A stretch of DNA of 43,653 nt from Streptomyces sp. Ru71 (GTDB lineage: Bacteria > Actinomycetota > Actinomycetes > Streptomycetales > Streptomycetaceae). The notes beneath the pieces are model-generated. The model had not been told where the DNA came from and did not search any database. It saw only the letters and a list, made by a program, of their open reading frames with translations. The DNA lies in assembly GCF_002920535.1 (NCBI RefSeq), contig NZ_PQSS01000063.1:1-43653 (forward strand), read 5' to 3'. Below, piece by piece: positions 24,301 through 31,669 of the stretch (the first letter of the stretch is position 1; every line of letters starts with the position of its first letter). A program made the position numbers and the translations under genes.

Positions 24301-24757
24301 CGCGTGCGCTTTCGGCGCCCCGGTCGGCACGGTCGGCCTGCGAGGCCCCGGCGCCCTGCCGGGCGGTGCCCGAGGCACCCGTGCTCTGCCGGGCGCTGCC
24401 GGGTGTCTGGCCCCTGCTCTTCGCGGACTGCGTGACCCCCGCGACGTCGGCGGTACGGGCGGTTTCGGAGCCCCGCTCAGCACGCTCGCCACGGTCGGCC
24501 TGTGCGGCAGCCGCGCCCCGCGTGGCGGTGTCCGTGGTCGCGGCGCCCGGCGTTTCGCGAGGCTGGTCGGTTGTCGTTTCGGCGGTCTGCGCAGCCTGTG
24601 TTCCCCCCGGGGTCCGCGCGGGCGCCTGGGCCTTCGCGGACCGCGCGGCTGCCGCCGCTCGCGCGGCCCTCGCGGCCCTCGCGGCCTTTGGGTCGGCCGC
24701 CGCCCCGGGCTCCTGCTTGGCCCAGCCCGGGTTCGGCTGCTGCGGCTCGTCGCTCAT
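21317..24757 (-). CDS. Class A penicillin-binding protein (glycosyltransferase/transpeptidase)
   Basis: A 1146-residue bifunctional peptidoglycan synthase. Residues 1 to about 385 are a cytoplasmic low-complexity extension rich in Ala, Gly, Thr and Pro with imperfect repeats ('GGTPAGPASA', 'AAAGPKT'). One transmembrane helix follows near 393-415 ('LLGTFVIGVLIVAGLFLLG'). The GT51 domain has catalytic Glu467 ('AAEDRDFY') and 'GSTITQQYVKN'. The transpeptidase has Ser748-x-x-Lys ('GSTFKPF'), SVN and Lys940-Thr-Gly ('GKTGTAEKD'). The C-terminal 110 residues are Thr/Gly/Asp repeats. The start is at MSDEPQQ; a GTG three codons earlier is possible. Same-strand neighbours are absent; divergent from the ABC genes. 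Confidence 0.95.
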   Translation of the reverse strand: MSDEPQQPNPGWAKQEPGAAADPKAARAARAARAAAAARSAKAQAPARTPGGTQAAQTAETTTDQPRETPGAATTDTATRGAAAAQADRGERAERGSETARTADVAGVTQSAKSRGQTPGSARQSTGASGTARQGAGASQADRADRGAESARGSETGRGVKSPGASQGVGASPAAGIADGAGAGNASETMQLAKVTAPGKGTGTGKGTGAGRGGKPVGAGRPGAPSTQANAAADSSPTQRLPRTTQTAGPGAAAMAAGAAPAAAGGTPAGPTSATAGAMAAGAAAGGTPAGPASAAAGAMAAGVAAGGTATRAASAAAGPKTRGVPGGPGAASAAAGPKTPMATGANPTTSHATHNASTPSVMQADAPAGGGKKGKRPKRTGWRRIVPTWRMLLGTFVIGVLIVAGLFLLGYSMVKIPPANALATKQSNVYLYADGTEIARDGDINRESVTLAQISKDAQHAVLAAEDRDFYTESAVDPKAMVRAAWNTATGKGKQSGSTITQQYVKNYYLGQEQTVTRKVKEFFIAIKLDREKSKDDILEGYLNTSFFGRNAYGIQAAARAYYGVDAVDLTPAQGAYLASLLNAPSEYDVVAHPENRRAAEARWNYVLDGMVKKGWLTQAERAKLKFPAPKEETRSTGLSGQRGYIVDAIKDYLRDNKIVDPDDLQGGGYRITTTLQKDKQDAFVEAVNDKLISKLDKENNKVDRYVRAGGASVDPKTGKVVAMYGGIDYVKQYTNGATRGDYQVGSTFKPFVFTSAVENGATTQDGRPITPNTIYDGTNKRPVQGWDGGYYAPENEDQHSYGPTTVREATDKSVNAVYAQMAVDVGPSKVKQTAIDLGLPADTKELYPTPSIALGVANASVLDMAEAYATLANHGKHGTYTLIEKITKDGEGLPLPAQKSRQAVSREAADTTTAILQSVVENGTATNALEAGRPAAGKTGTAEKDTAAWFAGYTPDLATVVSVMGQDPDTAAHKPLYGALGLDRINGGGAPTEIWAQYTKEALKDTPVSDFDLELQEGADVSQAPSTSPSQDQPGTVGGDDGGATDETTTGGDGTRTPGRTQGQTGSTTDGSTTGDTTGGTPTTDGGTTGDTTTGGGGTTGDTSGGTTTGGTTGDTSGGGTATGGGADGGGGTDVGTTDGGTFP

Positions 24758-24988
24758 CTCGTGCACGGACTCCTGTTTTCGCGTCGTACGTTCCCGTACG
24801 GCCTACTACGCCTGCGGGCGCCCACTTGGCGCCGTCTGCGCCTCCATTGAAGACTCTCGCAGCGGGCGTTTCGTTCCCGGGTGCCCCGCCCCGCCCTGTC
24901 TCCGGCCGGAAAACGCGTGGCGGCCCGCGCCGGACACGCACTAGGCTCCTGCGCTTCGGTGCCGGGACGAGCCGGGAGGTCGGTCGGC

Positions 24989-25789
24989 GTGGGAGCGGGG
25001 CGGTTGTACACGGCCGTCGCGGTGGGCGGTTTCAGACGGTACGCGACGTATCGGGCGGCCACGGTCGCCGGGGTGTTCACGAACACCGTCTTCGGGTTGA
25101 TCTTGGTATACACCTACTTGGCCCTGTGGGACGAAAAACCCCAGCTCGGCGGCTACGACCAGGCGCAGGCCACGACATACGTATGGCTCGGCCAGGCCCT
25201 GCTGTCCACCCTCGCCATCGGGGGCGGCGGCGTGGAGGACGAGCTGATGGAGCGCATCCGCACCGGCGACATCGCCATCGACCTGTACCGCCCGGCCGAC
25301 CTGCAACTGTGGTGGCTGGCCGCCGACATCGGCCGCGCCTCCTTCCAACTGCTGGGCCGCGGTGTGATTCCCTTCACGTTCGGCGCCCTGCTCTTCCCCG
25401 TCGCACTGCCCTCGAACCCGATGACCTGGCTCGCCTTCCTCGTCGCGGTGGGCCTGGCGATGGTGGTCGGCTTCGCCATCCGCTTCCTGGTGGCGCTGAC
25501 CGCGTTCTGGCTGCTGGACGGCACCGGCGTGACACAGATGCTGCTGATCACTGGGTTCTTCTGCTCCGGCATGCTGCTGCCGCTGAACCTGTTCCCGGGC
25601 GCGCTCGGCGAGATCGTCCGCGCGCTGCCCTGGTCGTCGCTGCTCCAGGCCCCCGCCGACATCCTGCTCGGCCACGCCGGCGCCTGGCCGACGTACCTCT
25701 TCCAGGCGAGCTGGGCGGTGGCCCTGCTGGCGGCGGGCCGGGCCCTGCAGGCCGTGGCCACGCGGAGGGTGGTGGTCCAGGGTGGCTGA
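24989..25789 (+). CDS. ABC-2 type transporter permease
   Basis: A 266-residue membrane protein with about six hydrophobic helices. The GTG at 24989 has GGGAGG 9 nt upstream; the earlier in-frame ATG at 24881 adds a Pro/Ala/Arg-rich stretch unlike the family. 'RRYATYRAATVAGVFTNTVFGLILVYTYLALW' is the typical first helix of the DUF990-like permease family. It overlaps the next permease gene by 8 bp, so the two are translationally coupled and likely form a heterodimer powered by the ATPase encoded third. Substrate unknown. Confidence 0.9.
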   Translation: MGAGRLYTAVAVGGFRRYATYRAATVAGVFTNTVFGLILVYTYLALWDEKPQLGGYDQAQATTYVWLGQALLSTLAIGGGGVEDELMERIRTGDIAIDLYRPADLQLWWLAADIGRASFQLLGRGVIPFTFGALLFPVALPSNPMTWLAFLVAVGLAMVVGFAIRFLVALTAFWLLDGTGVTQMLLITGFFCSGMLLPLNLFPGALGEIVRALPWSSLLQAPADILLGHAGAWPTYLFQASWAVALLAAGRALQAVATRRVVVQGG

Positions 25790-26612
25790 ACCGGCCAGTG
25801 CCTCCCGCCTGGGCGAGGCGGTGCGCGCCTACCGGCTGATCGCCGGCATGTGGATCCGCTCCACCCTCGCCTACCGCACCTCCTTCGCGCTGACCACGCT
25901 CGGCAACTTCGCCCTGACCGGCCTGGACTTCGTCGCGATCCTGCTGATGTTCTCCCGCGTGGACGCGCTCGGCGGCTACTCGCTCTCCCAGGTCGCCTTC
26001 CTCTACGGCGTCTCCTCCGTCGCCTTCGGCACGGCCGACCTGGCGATCGGCTCGATGGACCGGCTCGGCAAGCGGGTGCGCGACGGCACCCTGGACACCC
26101 TGCTGGTGCGCCCGGCACCGGTGCTGGCGCAGGTCGCCGCCGACCGGTTCGGCCTGCGCCGCCTGGGCCGGGTCACGCAGGGCGCGCTGGTGCTCGGCTG
26201 GGCGCTGACCCGGCTGGACGTCGACTGGACCGCGCCCCGGCTGCTGCTGATGCCGGTGATGCTGGTCAGCGGCGGGGTGATCTTCTGCGCGGTGTTCGTG
26301 GCGGGCGCGGCGTTCCAGTTCGTCGCGCAGGACGCCTCGGAGGTGCAGAACGCGTTCACCTACGGCGGGACGACGATGCTGCAGTACCCGCCGACCGTCT
26401 TCGCCACGGAGCTGGTGCGCGGGGTGGTGTACGTGCTGCCGCTGGCGTTCGTGAACTGGCTGCCGGCGGCCTACGTCCTCGGCCTGCCGATGCCGCTGGA
26501 CCTGCCCCGCTGGGTCGCGTTCGCGCCGCCGCTGGTCGCGGTGGCGTGCTGCGCCCTGGCCGGGGCGGCCTGGCGGTCGGGGCTGCGGGCGTACCGGAGC
26601 ACCGGGAGTTGA
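25782..26612 (+). CDS. ABC-2 type transporter permease (second subunit)
   Basis: A 276-residue permease, about six helices. GTG start inside the stop region of the upstream gene. 'AYRLIAGMWIRSTLAYRTSFALTTLGNFALTGLDFVAILLMF' resembles the partner's N-terminus, so the two subunits are paralogues. The C-terminal 'RSGLRAYRSTGS' runs into a 27-bp tandem repeat that continues past the stop. The gap to the ATPase gene is 85 bp, filled by that repeat. Confidence 0.9.
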   Translation: MAEPASASRLGEAVRAYRLIAGMWIRSTLAYRTSFALTTLGNFALTGLDFVAILLMFSRVDALGGYSLSQVAFLYGVSSVAFGTADLAIGSMDRLGKRVRDGTLDTLLVRPAPVLAQVAADRFGLRRLGRVTQGALVLGWALTRLDVDWTAPRLLLMPVMLVSGGVIFCAVFVAGAAFQFVAQDASEVQNAFTYGGTTMLQYPPTVFATELVRGVVYVLPLAFVNWLPAAYVLGLPMPLDLPRWVAFAPPLVAVACCALAGAAWRSGLRAYRSTGS

Positions 26613-26698
26613 CGGCCGTACCGCAGTACGGGGAGCTGACCGGCGTACCGGAACACCGGGAGTTGACCGGCGTACCGGAGAACAGGGAGCTGTGGGCA
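26591..26698 (+). repeat. 27-bp tandem repeat between permease and ATPase genes
   Basis: Four units of exactly 27 bp start at 26591, 26618, 26645 and 26672, each beginning GTACCG and containing GGGAG. The first unit includes the permease stop codon, and the last supplies the ribosome binding site (AGGGAGC) of the ATPase gene. In another frame the array reads as a 9-residue VPEHRELTG repeat. Confidence 0.9.
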
Positions 26699-27711
26699 TG
26701 ACGGAACCGTTCATCGAGGTGGACCGGGTCGAGAAGGTCTTCGACGTACGCCGCAGGACCGGGTTCCTGCGGCGGGAGCGGCGGCAGGTGCGGGCCGTCG
26801 ACGGGCTGTCCTTCACGGTCGCGCGCGGTGAGATGGTCGGCTACATCGGCCCCAACGGCGCTGGCAAGTCGACGACGATCAAGATGCTGACCGGCATCCT
26901 CACCCCGAGCGGCGGCCGGCTGCGGGTGGCCGGCATCGACCCGGCCCGCGAACGCACCCGCCTCGCGCACCGCATCGGCGTGGTGTTCGGGCAGCGCACC
27001 ACGCTGTGGTGGGACCTGCCGCTCATCGACTCCTACCGGCTGGTGCACCGTATGTACCGGGTGCCGGACGCCCGCTACCGCCACAACCTCGACCGCTGCG
27101 TGGAACTCCTGGAGCTGGGCGATCTGTTGGACGTCCCCGTACGGCAGCTGTCACTGGGCCAGCGCATGCGCGGCGACATCGCGGCGGCGCTGCTGCACGA
27201 CCCGGACGTGCTGTACCTGGACGAGCCGACGATCGGCCTGGACGTCGTCTCCAAGGCCAAGGTGCGCTCGTTCCTGAAGGACCTGAACGCCGAGCGCGGC
27301 ACGACCGTCCTGCTGACCACGCATGATCTGCAGGACATCGAGCAGCTGTGCTCCCGGGTGATGGTCATCGACCACGGCCGTCTGATGTACGACGGACCGC
27401 TCGCCGGCCTGCACGAGGCGGGCGAGAGCGAGCGCACGCTCGTGGTGGACCTGGAGCGCGAACTCCCGCCGATCGACGCGCCCGCGCCCGCGCGGGTGGT
27501 GCGGGTCGACGGCCCGCGCCAGTACCTGGCCTTCCCGGCGACCGAGTCCGCGGCGCCGCTGGTGGCGCGGCTCGCGACGCGGTACCCGCTGGTGGACCTG
27601 TCGGTGCGCGAGCCGGACATCGAGGCGGTGATCGCGCGGATGTACGCGGAGCAGCCGGGCACCCGCCCCGCGCGGGAGCCGGGCCGCCCGGCTCAGGCGC
27701 CCATCTCGTAG
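26698..27711 (+). CDS. ABC transporter ATP-binding protein
   Basis: A 337-residue ATPase. Walker A 'GPNGAGKST' starts at residue 51, the signature is 'LSLGQRMRGDIAAALL', Walker B is 'VLYLDEPTIGLD', and the switch His is in 'LLTTHDLQDIE'. Residues 20-32 ('RTGFLRRERRQVR') are an insert before the Val-Asp-Gly strand that I associate with ATPases partnered with DUF990-type permeases. The C-terminal 100 residues form the extra domain of drug-export ATPases (DrrA-like). ATG chosen because AGGGAG lies 8 nt upstream. Confidence 0.94.
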   Translation: MTEPFIEVDRVEKVFDVRRRTGFLRRERRQVRAVDGLSFTVARGEMVGYIGPNGAGKSTTIKMLTGILTPSGGRLRVAGIDPARERTRLAHRIGVVFGQRTTLWWDLPLIDSYRLVHRMYRVPDARYRHNLDRCVELLELGDLLDVPVRQLSLGQRMRGDIAAALLHDPDVLYLDEPTIGLDVVSKAKVRSFLKDLNAERGTTVLLTTHDLQDIEQLCSRVMVIDHGRLMYDGPLAGLHEAGESERTLVVDLERELPPIDAPAPARVVRVDGPRQYLAFPATESAAPLVARLATRYPLVDLSVREPDIEAVIARMYAEQPGTRPAREPGRPAQAPIS

Positions 27712-27744
27712 CCGCCGCCCGGTCGTTCCTCGTAGGCTGCCCGC

Positions 27745-28500
27745 ATGACCGACGACGCTGTCCCGGATCTCCGCGCCTCCGACGCCGATCGCGAACGGGT
27801 CGCCGAGATCCTGCGGGACGCCCTCGCCGAGGGGCGCCTGGACATGACCGAGTTCGAGGAACGCCTCGACGCGACGTACAAGGCGCGCACGTACGGGGAA
27901 CTGGCGCCGCTCACCCGTGACCTGCCGGCCGCGGGGGCACCGGCCGCCCCGGCCGTCTCCCTGTCCAAGGAGCCCGTCGGCGACGGGGGCTGGCGGGAGA
28001 GGATCGTCGGCGGTGAGGGCTCCTCGCAGTGGGCCGTGGCCGTCATGTCGGGCTTCCAGCGCAAGGGCCGCTGGACGGTGCCGCGGCGTATGGACTGCGT
28101 GGCCTTCTGGGGCGGCGGGGAGCTGGACCTGCGCGAGGCGGTCTTCGCGGACCGCGAGGTCGTGATCAACTGCGTCGCGATCATGGGCGGCGTGAACATC
28201 GTGGTGCCGCCCGGCGTCGAGGTCGTGGTCCGGGGCATCGGCATCATGGGCGGCTTCGACCACGAGGAGACCGGCGTCGCGGGCGAGCCCGGCGCACCCC
28301 GCGTGATCGTCACCGGCTTCGCCTTCTGGGGCGGCATCGGCATCGAACGCAAGCTGCCGCGCGCCGACCGGCTGCGCCTGAAGGAGGAGCGGCGAGAGCT
28401 GCAGCGGGAGCGCCGGGAGCTGCAGCGGGAGCGCAGGGAGGACCGGGACCGCAGGCGGCACGGCGAGTACCCGCATCCGAGGAGGCGGCACGGCGAGTAG
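27745..28500 (+). CDS. DUF1707 (SHOCT-like) protein with LiaF-like domain
   Basis: A 251-residue soluble protein. Residues 9-62 ('LRASDADRERVAEILRDALAEGRLDMTEFEERLDATYKARTYGELAPLTRDL') are a textbook DUF1707 domain. The middle has a repeated beta pattern with 'FWGGGELDLR', 'IMGGVNIVVPPGVEV', 'GIMGGFDHEE' and 'FWGGIGIE', resembling the C-terminal domain of LiaF/VraT-type cell-envelope stress proteins. The tail is a highly charged helix with two ERRELQR heptads and ends RRRHGE. No membrane segment, so it may bind the membrane face or a partner. Function inferred only as envelope-related. Confidence 0.88.
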   Translation: MTDDAVPDLRASDADRERVAEILRDALAEGRLDMTEFEERLDATYKARTYGELAPLTRDLPAAGAPAAPAVSLSKEPVGDGGWRERIVGGEGSSQWAVAVMSGFQRKGRWTVPRRMDCVAFWGGGELDLREAVFADREVVINCVAIMGGVNIVVPPGVEVVVRGIGIMGGFDHEETGVAGEPGAPRVIVTGFAFWGGIGIERKLPRADRLRLKEERRELQRERRELQRERREDRDRRRHGEYPHPRRRHGE

Positions 28501-28518
28501 CCCCCGAAAGGGCCTCCC

Positions 28519-29859
28519 TTACAGCGCCGCCCATCCTCCGGCCGTCAGCAGCCGCAGGTCGAACACGTCCGCCATCCGCCGGTACCCCCGGTCGTTCGGA
28601 TGCAGATGGTCCCCGCTGTCGTACTCCGCCCGCAGCCGCCGAGGGTCGTACGGATCGCGCAGCGCTCGGTCGAAGTCGACGACGGCGTCGAAGACCCGCC
28701 CGGTGCGGATCTCCGCGTTGATCCGCTGCCGTACGTCCTCCCGAGCGGCCGTGTACCCGGGGCGCCCGCCGAACGGCATCAGCGTCGCCCCGACCACCTT
28801 CACGCCCCGCGCGTGTGCCTGCCGCACCAGCGTCCGCAGCCCGGCCACGACGCGTCCGGGGTCGGGGAGCCGAGGCTGGCGCAGGATGTCGTTGACGCCG
28901 AGGTCGACGACGACGACCTTGACGCTCGTCCGGTCGAGCGCGTCCCGCGTGAAGCGGCTCAGTCCGCTGGGGTTCTCCGCGGGCCGCCCGAGCCCGTCGG
29001 CGAGCAGCTGGTTTCCGCTGATCCCGGCGTTGACGACGCCGTACCGCGGCACCCGCTGGCCGTCCCCGCCGTCCTGTTCCTTCAGGTCGGCGATCCGCAG
29101 CCGGTCCGCCAGGACGTCGGGCCAGCGCCGGTTGGCGCCCACCGTGGAGGCCGCGCCGTCGGTGATCGAGTCGCCGAAGACGACGACCGTGCCGTCGGCC
29201 TCGTGGCTCAGGACGTCCAGGGCGGTCAGATAGCGCCAGGACGCCACCCGCCCGGTGTACGGCTCCCCGCTCACGCTCTCGGTGTGGTCGCCGTCGGCGA
29301 CGTAGGAGAACTGCCGCGCCTGCTGGTGCACGGTGACCGGTCCGGACGGGGTGGGGGAGTAGGTGGTGACCAGCACGTCGCTGTCGGCCGGGATCGTCAC
29401 CCGCACCGGATCGCTCAGCACCTGCCCGCCCGCCGGTACGGCGACCCGCGCCGCCCCGCCGAAGGTCAGCCGCCGCATGCTGTCCTCCCGCGCCTCGGCC
29501 GTGCCGGACCCGTCGGCGACGGCGAGGGAGGCGTGCGTGATGGTCAGCGGCGTACTGCCGTAGAGGTTGGACAGCGTGATACGGGCACTCGTACCGCCGA
29601 CGCTCGTGTGCACCACGTTGCGCACCGACCGTCCGGCCAGGCCGAGCGTCTCGGTGCCGGGCTCGGTGCCGGTGGGCGCGGCGGACCAGGTGCCGACCCA
29701 CACGGCGGTGGACGCGGGCTCGGCGGGGTCGTGCGGCGAAGCGCCGGTCCCGCCGTGGCGGCCGTCACCGCCGGCGACGGTGACGTACAGGCCGGCCGAC
29801 ACGAGCGCGATCAGGATGACGATCGCGCAGAGCAGGACGTAACCGTGACGCCTGGTCAT
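28519..29859 (-). CDS. Secreted or membrane-anchored SGNH/GDSL hydrolase
   Basis: A 446-residue esterase/lipase-family enzyme. An N-terminal hydrophobic segment ('YVLLCAIVILIALVSAGLYVTVAG') anchors or exports it. A beta-rich region of about 150 residues follows ('WVGTWSAAPTGTEPGTETLG'), then the SGNH core: block I 'VVFGDSITDGAAS' with Ser231, the Gly block 'NAGISGNQLL', the Asn block 'VVVDLGVNDILRQ', and the C-terminal 'SGDHLHPNDRGY' with the catalytic Asp-x-x-His. Likely acts on esters or polysaccharide acetyl groups outside the cell; substrate unknown. Divergent from the DUF445 gene. Confidence 0.93.
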   Translation of the reverse strand: MTRRHGYVLLCAIVILIALVSAGLYVTVAGGDGRHGGTGASPHDPAEPASTAVWVGTWSAAPTGTEPGTETLGLAGRSVRNVVHTSVGGTSARITLSNLYGSTPLTITHASLAVADGSGTAEAREDSMRRLTFGGAARVAVPAGGQVLSDPVRVTIPADSDVLVTTYSPTPSGPVTVHQQARQFSYVADGDHTESVSGEPYTGRVASWRYLTALDVLSHEADGTVVVFGDSITDGAASTVGANRRWPDVLADRLRIADLKEQDGGDGQRVPRYGVVNAGISGNQLLADGLGRPAENPSGLSRFTRDALDRTSVKVVVVDLGVNDILRQPRLPDPGRVVAGLRTLVRQAHARGVKVVGATLMPFGGRPGYTAAREDVRQRINAEIRTGRVFDAVVDFDRALRDPYDPRRLRAEYDSGDHLHPNDRGYRRMADVFDLRLLTAGGWAAL

Positions 29860-29921
29860 GGGGTAGGTCTCCTCGGACCAGGGGAGCCCGGGACGAGTGC
29901 CCGGTACTCCGAAAGGATCAC

Positions 29922-30027
29922 CTCATGATGCGGCATGAGCACGATATGACCGCACACGGCCCCCCGGCCGGGCGGCGCGGGAACCTTTGCCATGTCCCCG
30001 GAGTCGGTCATATGGAGTCGGTCATAT
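29922..30027. promoter_or_regulatory. Repeated motifs in the SGNH-DUF445 divergent region
   Basis: CTCATG-ATGCGG-CATGAG (29922-29939) is an inverted repeat. ATATGACCG (29944-29952) recurs inverted as CGGTCATAT at 30005-30013 and 30019-30027, the latter two within a direct repeat of GGAGTCGGTCATAT (30000-30013, 30014-30027). These are candidate operator elements for the divergent pair. Confidence 0.45.
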
Positions 30028-30055
30028 GGGGACGAGACAGTGACCGAAAGGGACA

Positions 30056-31594
30056 ATGGGTCCGGGGCACCTTGATCGGATGGAGCGGATGGAACGGGAG
30101 AATCAGACCCCGAACCGGTCGATACCGGGCACGCGATCGGAGCCGGCCACGGGATCGGAGCCGGCCACGGGATCGGACCCGGGCACGCGATCGGAACCGG
30201 GCGGGCGGTCAGCGCCTGGGACGCAATCGGCTCCCGGCACCGGGCCGGCACCAGGCACCCGGCCGGGACCAGGCGCCCAGTCGGCAGCGGGCACCCGCCC
30301 GGCGCCCGCCGCGGACGCGGCCACCCGTGCGATGACCGCCTTCGGCCCCGCCGACGAGGAACGCCGCCGCGGTGTGCGCCGTATGAAACTCACCGCGACC
30401 GGCCTGCTGCTCCTCGTCGCCGTCGTCTACGTCCTCGCCAAGTGGGCGCACAGCTCCGGCGCGGGCGCCTGGGCCGGGTACGTCGCGGCGGCCGCCGAAG
30501 CCGGCATGGTCGGCGCGCTCGCCGACTGGTTCGCGGTCACCGCGCTCTTCCGCCACCCGCTCGGCCTGCCCATCCCGCACACCGCGATCATCCCCACCAA
30601 GAAGGACCAGCTCGGCATCTCCCTCGGCGAGTTCGTCGGCGAGAACTTCCTCTCCGAGGACGTCGTACGGCAGCGGCTGCGCGCCGTCGGCATCGGCAGC
30701 CGGCTCGGCACCTGGCTCTGCGAACCGGCGAACGCCGACCGGGTGACCGCCGAGCTGTCCACGGCCCTGCGCGGCGCGCTGACCGTGCTGCGCGACTCCG
30801 ACGTCCAGGCGGTCGTCGGCGAGGCCATCACCCGGCGCGCGAACGCCCAGGAGATCGGGCCCGGGCTCGGCAAGATGCTGGAGAAGATCGTCGCCGACGG
30901 CGGCCACAAACGCGTCGTCGACCTGATCGTCACCCGGGCCCACGACTGGCTGGTGCTGCACGGCGACTCCGTGATGGACGCCGTGCAGGGCGGCGCCCCC
31001 GGCTGGACCCCGCGGTTCGTGGACCGCAAGGTCGGCGAGCGCGTCTACAAGGAACTGCTGCGCTTCTGCGCCGAGATGCGCGACATGCCCTCCCACCCGG
31101 CGCGCGGCGCCCTGGACCGCTTCCTCACCGACTTCGCCGGCGATCTGCAGTCCGACACCGACACCCGCTCCCGTCTGGAGCGGCTCAAGGGCGAGGTGCT
31201 CGGCCGGGGCGAGGTACAGGACCTGATCGCGTCCGCGTGGACCGCCGTACGATCCATGATCGTCTCCGCGGCGGAGGACGAGCGCAGCGAACTGCGCCTG
31301 CGCGTGCGGGCCTCGCTGCTCGCCCTCGGCGCCCGCATGGCGTCCGACCCGGGCACCCAGGGCAAGGTCGACCGGTGGGTGGAGGGCGCGGCCGTGCACG
31401 TCGTCACCACCTACCGCAAGGAGATCACCTCCCTGATCACGGACACCGTGGCGGGCTGGGACGCCGAGCACACCACCCGCAAGATCGAGGCGCACATCGG
31501 CCGTGACCTGCAGTTCATCCGTATCAACGGCACGGTGGTGGGCTCCCTGGCCGGCTTGCTGATCTACGTCGTCACCCAGGCGCTGGGGGCGTAG
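30056..31594 (+). CDS. DUF445 family membrane protein with low-complexity N-terminus
   Basis: A protein of up to 512 residues. Residues 10-85 are a Pro/Gly/Ser/Thr-rich region built of 6-residue units (SEPATG, SAPGTQ and similar; 18-bp DNA units). Then comes 'EERRRGVRRMKLTATGLLLLVAVVYVLAKW' (one membrane helix), a second hydrophobic segment with 'GALADWFAVTALFRHPLGLPIPHTAIIPTKKDQLG', the hallmark of DUF445, a long charged helical domain, and a last membrane helix at the very C-terminus. Starts at 30080 and 30089 are also possible; none has an ideal ribosome binding site. Function unknown. Confidence 0.85.
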   Translation: MGPGHLDRMERMERENQTPNRSIPGTRSEPATGSEPATGSDPGTRSEPGGRSAPGTQSAPGTGPAPGTRPGPGAQSAAGTRPAPAADAATRAMTAFGPADEERRRGVRRMKLTATGLLLLVAVVYVLAKWAHSSGAGAWAGYVAAAAEAGMVGALADWFAVTALFRHPLGLPIPHTAIIPTKKDQLGISLGEFVGENFLSEDVVRQRLRAVGIGSRLGTWLCEPANADRVTAELSTALRGALTVLRDSDVQAVVGEAITRRANAQEIGPGLGKMLEKIVADGGHKRVVDLIVTRAHDWLVLHGDSVMDAVQGGAPGWTPRFVDRKVGERVYKELLRFCAEMRDMPSHPARGALDRFLTDFAGDLQSDTDTRSRLERLKGEVLGRGEVQDLIASAWTAVRSMIVSAAEDERSELRLRVRASLLALGARMASDPGTQGKVDRWVEGAAVHVVTTYRKEITSLITDTVAGWDAEHTTRKIEAHIGRDLQFIRINGTVVGSLAGLLIYVVTQALGA

Positions 31595-31669
31595 ACCGGC
31601 ACTCGGCGGGCACCCGTCCGGGCGGTCCGCTCGATGCAGAGCGGCACGGGTCGCAGCAGGAGGGTGCCC

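Noticed and set aside
26613..26697. Separate small gene encoding VPEHRELTG repeats
   Set aside because: No start codon with binding site; the frame is only open because the 27-bp unit lacks stops in that frame.
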